From the NCBI RefSeq assembly GCF_004022705.2, contig NZ_RZOY02000002.1, forward strand, positions 411,758 to 475,757: a stretch of DNA of 64,000 nucleotides. Direction: 5' to 3'. Below the pieces are notes generated by a model that saw nothing but the letters and a program-made list of their open reading frames with translations, had not been told where the DNA came from and ran no database searches. Position 1 is the first letter of the stretch, and each line of letters opens with the position of its first letter. The position numbers were made by a program, and so were the translations under genes. Shown piece after piece: positions 25,767 to 34,254 of this stretch. Origin of the DNA: Mesorhizobium sp. M2D.F.Ca.ET.226.01.1.1. GTDB taxonomy: Bacteria > Pseudomonadota > Alphaproteobacteria > Rhizobiales > Rhizobiaceae.

Positions 25767-26909
25767 ATGACGGAATGGCTGACGCGGGAGCAGGCGCTGG
25801 AGCGGCTGAATGTCAGGCCGCAGACGCTCTATGCCTATGTCAGCCGCGGCCGCATCGGCATGAAGCCGGACGATGCCGACCCCCGCCGCAGCCAGTACCG
25901 CGCCGACGATATCGCAGCACTTGCCACGCGCCGCGAGCGGGGGCGAAGCCCGCAGGCGATCGCCGAGAGCGCCATCGCCTGGGGCGAACCGGCGATCACC
26001 ACATCGGTCTCGACGGTGCTGCATGGCCGTCTCATCTATCGCGGCAAGGACGCGGTGGTGCTTTCGGCGACGGCGACATTGGAGGAGACCGCCGAACTCC
26101 TGTGGGCTTCCGACCGTCCGGTGTCGTTCGCTTCGCTGACCGCTTCGGCCGCAAGGCACAGCGGCACGCCAACGGCATTTGCCAGGCTGTCGGCGCTCGC
26201 GGCCGAAGGCTGGCCCTCGCTCGGCCGCAGGCCGGCCATGCTGCAGCAGGACGGCGCCACCGCCACCAGCGCGCTGGCCGCGGCACTCGGCGCGGCGCCG
26301 GGTTCCGAATCCGTACATACGCGGCTGGCGCAGGGCTGGTCGGTGGAAGACGAGGGCGCGGATCTCATCCGCAAGGCGCTGGTGCTTTTGGCCGATCACG
26401 AGCTCAACGCCTCGACCTTTGCCGCCCGCGTCGCCGCCTCCACCGGCGCGCCGGTCGCCGCCTGCCTGCTCGCCGGTCTCGCCACCCTCACCGGCCCGCG
26501 CCACGGCGGTGCGGGCGCGGCGGCGATCGCGCTGGTCGAGGATGCGGAGCGACTGGGCCCCGATGAAGCAATCGCCCGCTGGCTGGCGCATGACCGGCCG
26601 CTGCCCGGCTTCGGCCACCCGCTCTATCCGGAAGGCGATCCGCGCGCCGAAGGGCTTTTTTCCGGCCTCAAAATCGACGATGGCCTATCGCGGCTGCGCA
26701 AGGCGGTCCTCGCCGCAACCGGCTTGCATCCGAACATCGATTTCGCGCTCGCCGCGATGACCCGCAGCCTGCGCCTGCCCCCCGACGCCCCCTTCCGCCT
26801 GTTCGCGCTCGGCCGCAGCATTGGCTGGACGGCGCATGCCATCGAGCAGGTGACCAGCAACAGGCTGATCCGGCCACGCGCCCGCTATGACGGCCCGGTC
26901 GGGATTTAG
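25767..26909 (+). CDS. Citrate synthase fused to an N-terminal helix-turn-helix
   Basis: A 380-residue protein. Residues 1-50 (LTREQALERLNVRPQTLYAYV, then SRGRI and an Arg-rich stretch) look like a MerR/excisionase-type helix-turn-helix. The rest is a citrate synthase domain with ADHELNASTF, PRHGGAGA, GFGHPLYPEGDPRAEGL and NIDFALAAM, so the catalytic His and Asp positions are kept, unlike the paralogue at 24592. The ATG at 25767 follows GTGAGG; an earlier ATG at 25737 would lie within the ATCAAT repeats. The pairing suggests a metabolic enzyme that can also sense or regulate, but DNA binding is an inference from sequence. Confidence 0.85.
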   Translation: MTEWLTREQALERLNVRPQTLYAYVSRGRIGMKPDDADPRRSQYRADDIAALATRRERGRSPQAIAESAIAWGEPAITTSVSTVLHGRLIYRGKDAVVLSATATLEETAELLWASDRPVSFASLTASAARHSGTPTAFARLSALAAEGWPSLGRRPAMLQQDGATATSALAAALGAAPGSESVHTRLAQGWSVEDEGADLIRKALVLLADHELNASTFAARVAASTGAPVAACLLAGLATLTGPRHGGAGAAAIALVEDAERLGPDEAIARWLAHDRPLPGFGHPLYPEGDPRAEGLFSGLKIDDGLSRLRKAVLAATGLHPNIDFALAAMTRSLRLPPDAPFRLFALGRSIGWTAHAIEQVTSNRLIRPRARYDGPVGI

Positions 26910-26970
26910 TGGACGCCGATGGGTCCAAAGGGTGAAGCGCTCAGCGCTTTGCCTTGCGGTAAGGCGCGCC

Positions 26971-27115
26971 AGGGTGTGCCGAGATTCGGATCAGGCCGTG
27001 TCGAGAACGATGGCTGCCGAGGACCGGAGCGGACCGTACTCAAAGTACGTGAGCCCCGGAAGCGCAGGCAGCCGTCGTTCGCAGGCCGGCCTCACCCGAA
27101 TATCGGCATACCCTA
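26971..27115. repeat. Palindromic element next to phaR (second copy of the pyk element)
   Basis: Terminal inverted repeats AGGGTGTGCCGAGATTCGG and its near-complement at 27089-27115 bound a 145-base element. The interior GTACTCAAAGTACGTGAGC and CCGGAAGCGCAGG are shared with the copy at 9443-9653, which has about 65 extra bases. The right end supplies the TAG of the minus-strand phaR gene. Confidence 0.85.
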
Positions 27116-27706
27116 AGACATCGTGTCGAGCTTACGCTGCATCGCCGCAATCTGCGCCTTCAATTCCTGCAGATCGTCGGACTTCTCTTCCTTCTTCGGC
27201 GGTTCGGCCGGGGCCGTGGCATTGCCGCCGGCGGGCGGGAACGGCGTGAACATGCGCATGGCGTTCTGGAACATCTCGACATTGCGGCGCGTCTGTTCCT
27301 CGAGCGCCTTCATCGGCGTCTTCATCATGTCGATCGGCGTCTTGCCGAAGGCGCCCTTGAGCTGCTCGCGAAACCGCTCCTGCTCTTTGGAGAAGGCAAT
27401 CATCGATTGTTCGAGGAAGCTCGGCACGATCATCTGCATCTGATCGCCGTAAAAGGAGATCAGCTGGCGCAGGAACGGGATCGGCAGCATGTTCTGGCCG
27501 TCCTTGTTCTCCAGCTCGAAGATGATCTGCGTCAGCACCGGATGGGTGATGTCGTCGCCGGTCTTGGCGTCCTGGACCGTGAACTCTTCGCCCTTCTTGA
27601 CCATCTCGGCCAGGTCCTCGAGCGTCACATAGGTGCTCGTGCCGGTGTTGTAGAGCCGGCGATTGGCATACTTCTTGATGACGATCGGGTCGTCTTTTGC
27701 GGCCAT
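27113..27706 (-). CDS. phaR: Polyhydroxyalkanoate synthesis repressor PhaR
   Basis: A 197-residue regulator that binds both DNA and PHB granules and represses phasin and other pha genes. The N-terminal DNA-binding domain is IKKYANRRLYNTGTSTYVTL (residues 10-29 region), followed by two PHB-accumulation regulatory domains and a C-terminal coiled coil (LQELKAQIAAMQRKLD). The length is typical for rhizobial PhaR/AniA. It is divergent from phaA across a 305-base gap and so probably controls phaAB. Its stop codon is formed at the edge of a palindromic element. Confidence 0.93.
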   Translation of the reverse strand: MAAKDDPIVIKKYANRRLYNTGTSTYVTLEDLAEMVKKGEEFTVQDAKTGDDITHPVLTQIIFELENKDGQNMLPIPFLRQLISFYGDQMQMIVPSFLEQSMIAFSKEQERFREQLKGAFGKTPIDMMKTPMKALEEQTRRNVEMFQNAMRMFTPFPPAGGNATAPAEPPKKEEKSDDLQELKAQIAAMQRKLDTMS

Positions 27707-28011
27707 CCGTATCCTCCCCAGGACACCGGCACCTCTAGGAGTAAGCGGCCGGTAACGATTGCGCCCTCTATCGAGGATACGCGCAAAAGCCTCACAATTC
27801 CAAGTGGTTTGTGCACTGCGGCATCAATTAATGCTGCACAGCCCATTGCAGAATCGGCTGCATGGCCAACGTCATGTTACCGCGACTGGTGCGCGCTCTG
27901 CTTGCCGCGCATGACGGTCATGCCCATTTCCGGTTTGACTCAAGGGTTCGAACGGGCAAGAAAGTCCTAAAGGATCCCGAAAATAAGACCACTCGAAGTC
28001 TGGAGAAGAAA
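27707..28011. promoter_or_regulatory. phaR-phaA divergent control region
   Basis: This 305-base gap contains a perfect TGCAG-N6-CTGCA palindrome at 27847-27862 and a looser TGTGCA...TGCACA dyad at 27820-27840. PhaR of other alphaproteobacteria recognises GC-rich CTGC/GCAG-type dyads, so these are candidate operators. GGAGAAGAAA just before 28012 is the phaA ribosome site. I found no gene in it. Confidence 0.4.
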
Positions 28012-29196
28012 ATGTCCGCTTCCAATTCAACTGTCATCGCCAGCGCCGCCCGCACCGCGGTTGGTTCCTTCAACGGCAGTTTCGCCGCCACGCCGGCACA
28101 TGAGCTCGGCGCCGTCGTCATCAGGGAGCTGCTGACGCGGGCGAATGTCGAGGCCGCGGAAGTCGATGAGGTTATCCTCGGCCAGGTGCTGACCGCCGCG
28201 CAAGGGCAGAACCCGGCACGCCAGGCCTCGATCAACGCCGGCCTGCCGAAGGAAACCACCGCCTGGGGCCTCAACCAGGTCTGCGGCTCGGGCCTGCGGG
28301 CCATTGCGCTTGGCATGCAGCAGATCGCCGCCGGCGACGCCAGGGTGATCATCGCCGGCGGCCAGGAATCGATGTCGTTGTCGCCGCATGCCGAGCATCT
28401 GCGCGCCGGCGTCAAGATGGGCGACTACAAGATGATCGACACCATGATCAAGGACGGCCTGTGGGACGCTTTCAACGGCTACCACATGGGCAACACCGCC
28501 GAGAACGTCGCCCGCCAGTTCCAGATCACCCGCGAAACCCAGGACGAGTTCGCGCTTGCCTCGCAGAACAAGGCAGAGGCCGCGCAGAAGGCCGGCAAAT
28601 TCAAGGACGAGATCGTCGCCTTCACCATCAATGGCAAGAAGGGCGATACCGTCGTCGACCAGGACGAGTATATCCGCCATGGCGCGACGCTCGACGCCAT
28701 GACCAAGCTGAAGCCCGCTTTCGACAAGGACGGCACGGTCACCGCCGCGAACGCTTCCGGGATCAATGACGGCGCTGCCGGCGCGCTGCTGATGACCGAG
28801 GCCGAGGCCGCCCGCCGCGGCATCACCCCGCTGGCGCGCATCGCCTCCTGGGCGACCGCCGGCGTGGACCCGGCGATCATGGGCACCGGACCTATTCCCG
28901 CCTCGAAGCGAGCGCTGGAGAAGGCCGGCTGGTCGGTCAAGGACCTCGATCTCGTCGAGGCCAACGAGGCCTTCGCCGCGCAGGCCTGCGCCGTCAACCA
29001 GGGCATGGGCTGGGACCCCTCGATCGTCAACGTCAATGGCGGCGCCATCGCCATCGGTCATCCGATCGGCGCGTCCGGCGCCCGCATCTTCAACACGCTG
29101 GTCTACGAGATGCGCCGCCGCGGCGCCAAGAAAGGCCTCGCCACCCTTTGCATTGGCGGCGGCATGGGCGTCGCCATGTGCGTGGAAGCGCTGTGA
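28012..29196 (+). CDS. phaA: Acetyl-CoA C-acetyltransferase (beta-ketothiolase)
   Basis: Condenses two acetyl-CoA to acetoacetyl-CoA, the first step of PHB synthesis; 394 residues. The acyl-accepting cysteine is Cys91 in [10 protein letters not shown], the second histidine region is [10 protein letters not shown] and the C-terminal cysteine is in CIGGGMG. The ATG at 28012 has GGAGAAG upstream; an in-frame start 150 bases earlier lies in the control region. phaB follows after a heptad-repeat element, so PhaA feeds PhaB. The phaC polymerase is not in the window, as is common in rhizobia. Confidence 0.95.
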   Translation: MSASNSTVIASAARTAVGSFNGSFAATPAHELGAVVIRELLTRANVEAAEVDEVILGQVLTAAQGQNPARQASINAGLPKETTAWGLNQVCGSGLRAIALGMQQIAAGDARVIIAGGQESMSLSPHAEHLRAGVKMGDYKMIDTMIKDGLWDAFNGYHMGNTAENVARQFQITRETQDEFALASQNKAEAAQKAGKFKDEIVAFTINGKKGDTVVDQDEYIRHGATLDAMTKLKPAFDKDGTVTAANASGINDGAAGALLMTEAEAARRGITPLARIASWATAGVDPAIMGTGPIPASKRALEKAGWSVKDLDLVEANEAFAAQACAVNQGMGWDPSIVNVNGGAIAIGHPIGASGARIFNTLVYEMRRRGAKKGLATLCIGGGMGVAMCVEAL

Positions 29197-29292
29197 GCGA
29201 ATAGCAAATAGGGAGTAGCGAATAGGGGAAGAAAAAGCGACGTGCGGCGGGACATCAAATCCCTACTCGCTATTCGCTGCTCCCTATTCGCT
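29195..29292. repeat. Heptad-type inverted element between phaA and phaB
   Basis: Left arm GAGCGAATAGCAAATAGGGA (from 29195) and right arm ...CCCTATTCGCTC (to 29292) are near-complementary and each consists of degenerate 7-base units of the GAATAGC/GAGTAGG kind. The central 30 bases are unpaired. The left arm starts in the TGA of phaA. It can form a long hairpin between two co-oriented genes of one pathway. Confidence 0.85.
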
Positions 29293-29317
29293 CAGACGAT
29301 TTCAAAGGGAGGACCAC

Positions 29318-30043
29318 ATGAGCAAAGTAGCAATCGTCACCGGCGGATCGCGCGGCATTGGTGCTGCGGTATCGGTCGCCTTGAAGAACGCCGGCTATTC
29401 GGTCGCGGCCAACTATGCCGGCAATGACGAGGCGGCCCAGAAATTCAAGGCCGAGACCGGCATCCCGGTCTACAAATGGTCCGTCGCAGACTACGAGGCC
29501 TGTGTTGCCGGCATCAAGCAGGTCGAAGCCGATCTCGGCCCGGTCGGCGTGCTGGTCAACAATGCCGGCATCACCCGCGACGCCATGTTCCACAAGATGA
29601 CGCCCTCGCAGTGGAAGGAAGTGATCGACACCAACCTCTCCGGCGTCTTCAACATGACGCATCCTCTGTGGAACGGCATGCGCGACCGCAAGTTCGGCCG
29701 CGTCATCACCATTTCCTCGATCAACGGCCAAAAGGGCCAGGCCGGGCAGGTCAACTATTCGGCGTCGAAGGCTGGCGATATCGGCTTCTCGAAGGCGCTC
29801 GCACAAGAAGGGGCACGTGCGGGCATCACCGTCAACGTCATCTGTCCAGGCTATATCGCCACCGATATGGTCAAGGCGATCGACGAGAAGGTGCTCAACG
29901 AGCGCATCATTCCGCAGATCCCGGTCGGTCGCCTCGGTGAGCCGGAAGAGATCGCGCGCTGCGTCGTCTTCCTGGCCTCCGACGAGGCCGGCTTCATCAC
30001 CGGCTCGACCATCACCGCGAATGGCGGCCAGTATTTCGTCTAA
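29318..30043 (+). CDS. phaB: Acetoacetyl-CoA reductase
   Basis: NADPH-dependent reductase giving (R)-3-hydroxybutyryl-CoA for PHB, 241 residues. It has the classical short-chain dehydrogenase motifs TGGSRGIG (residues 8-15), NNAG and the Ser...Tyr-x3-Lys set in ISSINGQ...NYSASKAG. GGGAGGA lies eight bases before the ATG. It is 121 bases after phaA with a heptad element between. A strong terminator follows immediately. Confidence 0.95.
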   Translation: MSKVAIVTGGSRGIGAAVSVALKNAGYSVAANYAGNDEAAQKFKAETGIPVYKWSVADYEACVAGIKQVEADLGPVGVLVNNAGITRDAMFHKMTPSQWKEVIDTNLSGVFNMTHPLWNGMRDRKFGRVITISSINGQKGQAGQVNYSASKAGDIGFSKALAQEGARAGITVNVICPGYIATDMVKAIDEKVLNERIIPQIPVGRLGEPEEIARCVVFLASDEAGFITGSTITANGGQYFV

Positions 30044-30058
30044 GACCTAATTGTTACC

Positions 30059-30088
30059 AAGGCGGCCCTGACACCGGGCCGCCTTTTC
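30059..30088 (+). terminator. Rho-independent terminator of phaAB
   Basis: AAGGCGGCCC (30059-30068) pairs with GGGCCGCCTT (30076-30085) around TGACACC and is followed by TTC. It is 15 bases after the phaB stop. Confidence 0.85.
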
Positions 30089-30740
30089 GCCCGCCGGCAG
30101 GGGCGGCGCGACACCTTGCCTCAATTCGGCACGCAAAGGTTAACAGCCCGGACGGCGTGCTGTGCGCAACCGCTTCACAAGCTGTGAGTTATCGGTGGGT
30201 AAGCTGTGGACAACACCATATCTGGGGGTGAACAAACCAGGAAACTTTGTCCATCTCTGATTCGTCGCCGATTCGTTCCGGCTTTGGTCGAGAAGTTAAC
30301 GGCGGACGGCGCAAACGTCATTAAAATCGTTAAAAGCGATTAAGAAAAATCAACAATTTCATAATCTTGAGGGCGGCCCTCCAGTCGAGCGCGATCGTTC
30401 ACCGGCAAAGGTTAACGACGACTCGGCTCCAGCGGAGGCAAAGCATGAATTGGGCCAATTTCCTGATTCAGCATGTGGTGAGACTCAGCGTCAAAAAATC
30501 CACATATAGCCGTGAACAAAACCTGAATCAGAGAGAGTCAGCGATTCGTCGCCGATTCGTTCCAGACTCGTTCCACCCGTTAATAACAGCCGCTTTTGCA
30601 CGGCCCCGGCCGGGCTCGTTTGGCCCTAAAGGAACATTCCGCTTTCGCTTCGCGCCCGAAGTCCCTATGTGTCGCCTGTCACATGCGGCGGCGCCGCCGT
30701 GCTTCAGACTATAAGCGGCAGAAACCTTATTTCCGGGCCG
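30089..30740. other. Gene-free region with GANTC cluster and duplicated module
   Basis: About 650 bases without a convincing gene. Ten GANTC sites (CcrM methylation sites) lie between 30259 and 30569. A module GTGAACAAA...GATTCGTCGCCGATTC is present twice, at 30229-30279 and 30512-30563, ending in an identical 21-base block. TGTGGACAA (30205) and AAATCCACA (30496) resemble DnaA boxes, and an AT-rich tract with GTTAA/GATTAA words spans about 30317-30366. An ATG at 30445 with a good GGAGG opens an 89-codon frame that has no family likeness and poor codon use. A replication- or cell-cycle-related control region is possible; a leader for the helicase is the alternative. Confidence 0.5.
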
Positions 30741-33700
30741 ATGAACATCCAGCCGAAACATTCCCAGCCGCTGATCCTTTCCGGCCGCGACGTGACGGCC
30801 GTGCTAGGCCCCACCAACACCGGCAAGACCCATCTCGCCATCGAGCGCATGGTCGCGCATGAGACCGGCATCATCGGCCTGCCGCTGAGACTGCTTGCCC
30901 GCGAGGTCTATGCCCGCGTCTGCGAGAAGGTCGGCGCCCACAAGGTGGCGCTGATCACCGGCGAGGAGAAGATCGTGCCTGCCGGGGCAAAATATTCGGT
31001 GTGCACCGTCGAGGCGATGCCGCGCGAGACCGACGCCGCCTTCGTCGCCATCGACGAGGTCCAGCTCGCAGGCGATCTCGAACGCGGGCATATCTTCACC
31101 GACCGCATCCTGCATCTGCGCGGCCGCCAGGAGACGCTGCTTCTGGGTGCCGCCACCATGCATGGCATCCTGCAGAAGCTGTTGAAGGGCGTGTCGGTGG
31201 TGACGCGGCCGCGGCTTTCGCATCTTGCCTATTCCGGCTCGAAGAAGCTCACCCGCCTGCCGCGGCGGACGGCGATCGTCGCCTTCTCCGCCGACGAGGT
31301 CTATGCCATCGCCGAGCTGATCCGCCGTCAGCAAGGGGGCGCGGCCGTCGTGCTCGGCGCGCTCTCGCCGCGCACCCGCAACGCTCAGGTGGAGATCTTC
31401 CAGTCAGGCGACGTCGACTATCTCGTAGCCACCGACGCCATCGGCATGGGGCTGAACCTCGACCTCGAGCACGTCGCCTTCGCTCAGAACCGCAAGTTCG
31501 ACGGCTACCAGTACCGCAACCTGACCGCCGCCGAGCTCGGCCAGATCGCCGGCCGCGCCGGCCGGCATCTGCGTGACGGCACCTTCGGCGTCACCGGCCA
31601 GGTCGATCCTTTCGACGAGGATCTGGTAGCCAAGATCGAGGCGCATGACTTCGACCCGGTGAAGGTGTTGCAGTGGCGCACCGCCGATTTCGATTTTTCC
31701 AGCCTCGATCAACTGAAGCGCTCGATCGAGACCAATGCGCCGGTCGAGGGCCTGACTCGCGCGCTGCCGGCTGTCGACGCGCAGGCGCTGGAGCATCTGT
31801 CGAAGGACGGCGACATCCGCGCTTTGGCAACCGGCAAGGAGCGCGTCGCGCTGCTGTGGGAGGCCTGCGCGCTCCCCGACTACCGCAAGATCGCGCCGGC
31901 CCAGCACGCTGACCTCATCGCCTCGATCTATATGGACCTTGCACGCCACGGCCATGTCGATGAGAATTACATGGCCGAGCAGGTGCGGCGCGCCGACACG
32001 ACGGAAGGCGACATCGACACGCTGTCGCACCGCATTGCCCAGATCCGCACCTGGACTTTCGTCTCCAACAGGCCTGGCTGGCTGGCCGATCAGCTACACT
32101 GGCAGGAAAAGACGCGCGAAATCGAAGACAGATTGTCCGATGCGCTGCATGAGCGGTTGACGAAACGCTTCGTAGACCGCAGGACTTCCGTCCTCATGCG
32201 GCGCCTTAGAGAAAATACCATGCCTGAAGCCGAAATCAGCCCAACCGGAACCGTCCTCGTCGAAGGTCATCATGTCGGCGAGTTGCAAGGGTTTCGCTTC
32301 ACCGCCGACCAGAGCGCCGGCGGCGAGGACGCCAAGGCGGTGCGCACCGCTGCCCAGAAGGCGCTTGCGGCCGAGTTCGACGTGCGCGCGGAACGCTTTG
32401 CCGCCTGCGCCAATGGCGATGTGGCCTTGGGCTCCGACGGTGTCCTGCGCTGGATCGGCGCGCCGATCGGCACGCTGGTTGCCGGTGACGAGGCGCTGAA
32501 GCCGCGTCTGGTCCTGCTTGCTGACGAGCAGCTGACCGGCCCTGCCCGCGACAAGGTCGCCGCGCGCGCCGAGCGTTTCGTCAATTTCCAGATCGAGTCG
32601 CTTTTGAAGCCACTGGTCGATCTGAAGAACGCCGACCAGCTCACCGGCATCGCGCGCGGCATCGCCTTCCAGCTCGTCGAGCATTTCGGCCTGATCAATC
32701 GCCGCGACATCGCCGAGGAGATGAAGACGCTCGACCAGGAAGGCCGGGCCGCGCTGCGCCGCCTCGGCGTGCGCTTCGGCGCCTACCATGTATTCGTGCC
32801 GGCGCTGATCAAGCCGGCGCCGGCCGGTCTGGTGACGCTGCTGTGGGCTCTGAAGAACGACGGCAAGGACAAGCCAGGCTTCGGCGACGTGGTGCATGCG
32901 CTGGCCTCGGGCCGTACCTCGGTGGTCATCGACCCGGCCTTCGACAAGACCTTCTACAAGCTCGCCGGCTATCGCAATCTCGGCCGCCGCGCCGTGCGCA
33001 TCGATATCCTCGAGCGGCTTGCCGATCTCATCCGCCCGGCGACCAACTGGAAGCCCGGCCTCGGCCAGCGTCCGGACGGCGCCTATGACGGCCACGCCTT
33101 CATGGTGACGCCGCCGATGATGTCGATCCTCGGCGCTACCGCCGACGACATGGAAGAGATCCTCAAAGGTCTTGGCTACCGCGCCGAGCCCAAGCCCGCG
33201 GCCGAAGTGAAGGCGAAGCTCGAAGCCCAGAACAATGCCGCTCGCGAAGCGGCCGCGGCCAAGCTCGCGGCGCAAGAGGCCGCGCGTGCCGCGCAAGCGG
33301 CGGCGGCTGAAGTTGCGACGACGGACACGGTTGCCGACACATCGGCCGAGGGGTCTGAGCCGGCCGCCGTCGAACCCGCAGCCGAAACGCCGGCTGAAGC
33401 CGTCGCGGAAGTGGCAGCGGAACCTGTCGCGGGAGAGCAGGACGTTTCGGTCGGGGTCGCGGAAGAGGCTCCGGCTGTGGAAGAGACCGCAGCGGTGGAC
33501 ATTGCTGCAGCGACTGACGCGGCCGTAAGCGCCGACGCTTTTACCTCCCCCTCGATGGGGGAGGTCGCGGCGCGAAGCGACGCGGGTGGGGGTGACGGTG
33601 CCGACGATGCAGGCAGTGCCGATACTACCGACGCCGGCGCTCCCCCCGCCCCGGCGCTGCGCGCCGACCCTCCCCACGAGGGGGAGGGTAAGGCCAGCGA

Positions 33701-34184
33701 AACTCCGGCCGAGGCTGAAGAGCCCAAGCCCATCCTTCTGTGGCGGCAGGCGCGCTTCGACCATCAGCGGCCGCGCCATCGTCATGACAACCGCCGTGAC
33801 AATCGTCCGCGCGGTGGCCAGCCCGCACGCGGGGCGGATGCCACAAGCGGCCAGCCCGGCGACAAGCCTGCCCATGAGGGTCGGCGCGACGGTGCCGGCA
33901 AGCCGCGCTTTGACCGCTCGAAATACAAGCCGCGTCCGGAGACGGGTCGCGAAGGTGGTGAACGGCGCGAAGGCAGGCCGCAAGGCGAGCGCCCGGATCG
34001 CCACGAGGGGGGGCGCCGCGAGGGCCGGCCGGACTGGAAGGGCAACAGGCAGGACGCCAAGGGGAACGCTCCGGGCGGCAAGCCGGCCTTCCAGAGCAAG
34101 CCGCGCGAGAAGCGCCCGCAGCGCTTCGACCCGGATTCCCCCTTTGCCAAGCTTGCCGCCTTGCGCGACCAGCTGAAGAAATAG
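30741..34184 (+). CDS. Suv3-like RNA helicase with long disordered tail
   Basis: A 1147-residue superfamily 2 helicase of the alphaproteobacterial Suv3 type, related to the mitochondrial degradosome helicase. Walker A is GPTNTGKT (residues 23-30), the DExH-type box DEVQ (105-108), motif III LGAATM, motif V ATDAIGMGLNLD and motif VI QIAGRAGRH. After residue 830 the protein is low-complexity: Ala/Glu-rich, then an inserted palindromic element (residues about 934-983), then Arg/Gly/His-rich with many charged residues up to the end, which could bind RNA. The ATG at 30741 gives the family N-terminus. The S4 protein gene follows after a palindromic element. Expected role: RNA unwinding in decay or ribosome maturation. 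Confidence 0.88.
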   Translation: MNIQPKHSQPLILSGRDVTAVLGPTNTGKTHLAIERMVAHETGIIGLPLRLLAREVYARVCEKVGAHKVALITGEEKIVPAGAKYSVCTVEAMPRETDAAFVAIDEVQLAGDLERGHIFTDRILHLRGRQETLLLGAATMHGILQKLLKGVSVVTRPRLSHLAYSGSKKLTRLPRRTAIVAFSADEVYAIAELIRRQQGGAAVVLGALSPRTRNAQVEIFQSGDVDYLVATDAIGMGLNLDLEHVAFAQNRKFDGYQYRNLTAAELGQIAGRAGRHLRDGTFGVTGQVDPFDEDLVAKIEAHDFDPVKVLQWRTADFDFSSLDQLKRSIETNAPVEGLTRALPAVDAQALEHLSKDGDIRALATGKERVALLWEACALPDYRKIAPAQHADLIASIYMDLARHGHVDENYMAEQVRRADTTEGDIDTLSHRIAQIRTWTFVSNRPGWLADQLHWQEKTREIEDRLSDALHERLTKRFVDRRTSVLMRRLRENTMPEAEISPTGTVLVEGHHVGELQGFRFTADQSAGGEDAKAVRTAAQKALAAEFDVRAERFAACANGDVALGSDGVLRWIGAPIGTLVAGDEALKPRLVLLADEQLTGPARDKVAARAERFVNFQIESLLKPLVDLKNADQLTGIARGIAFQLVEHFGLINRRDIAEEMKTLDQEGRAALRRLGVRFGAYHVFVPALIKPAPAGLVTLLWALKNDGKDKPGFGDVVHALASGRTSVVIDPAFDKTFYKLAGYRNLGRRAVRIDILERLADLIRPATNWKPGLGQRPDGAYDGHAFMVTPPMMSILGATADDMEEILKGLGYRAEPKPAAEVKAKLEAQNNAAREAAAAKLAAQEAARAAQAAAAEVATTDTVADTSAEGSEPAAVEPAAETPAEAVAEVAAEPVAGEQDVSVGVAEEAPAVEETAAVDIAAATDAAVSADAFTSPSMGEVAARSDAGGGDGADDAGSADTTDAGAPPAPALRADPPHEGEGKASETPAEAEEPKPILLWRQARFDHQRPRHRHDNRRDNRPRGGQPARGADATSGQPGDKPAHEGRRDGAGKPRFDRSKYKPRPETGREGGERREGRPQGERPDRHEGGRREGRPDWKGNRQDAKGNAPGGKPAFQSKPREKRPQRFDPDSPFAKLAALRDQLKK
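33541..33690. repeat. Palindromic element inserted in frame within the helicase gene
   Basis: ACCTCCCCCTCGATGGGGGAG... at 33543 onward and the inverted counterpart GACCCTCCCCACGAGGGGGA... up to 33690 form two hairpins about a spacer, the layout of rhizobial intergenic palindromes. Here the piece is translated without a stop and encodes about 50 Gly/Ala/Asp/Pro-rich residues in the disordered tail of the helicase. Confidence 0.75.
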
Positions 34185-34188
34185 GCCA

Positions 34189-34237
34189 GAGCATGATCCC
34201 GAAAGGTGGGAACCGGTTTTCGGGCGAGATCATGCTC
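34189..34237. repeat. Palindromic element, GAGCATGATC arms
   Basis: Arms GAGCATGATC and GATCATGCTC enclose CCGAAA/TTTTCGG with loop GGTGGGAACCGG and a GCGA bulge on the 3' side. It starts four bases after the helicase stop and ends 17 bases before the S4 gene. Same architecture as 7428 and 14486. Confidence 0.85.
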
Positions 34238-34254
34238 CAACAAAGCTAGCCCCG

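Noticed and set aside
30445..30714. An 89-codon frame with a good GGAGG ribosome site in the GANTC-rich region
   Set aside because: It covers the second copy of the repeated module, has poor codon use and no recognisable product; kept only as a note in the region entry.
30089..30740. Firm annotation as chromosomal oriC
   Set aside because: Only two imperfect DnaA-box-like words were found, hemE is absent and whole-replicon skew cannot be computed from this window.
32094..34004. A 636-codon minus-strand frame opposite the helicase
   Set aside because: Composition and position are those of an antisense shadow; the helicase motifs on the plus strand are unambiguous.
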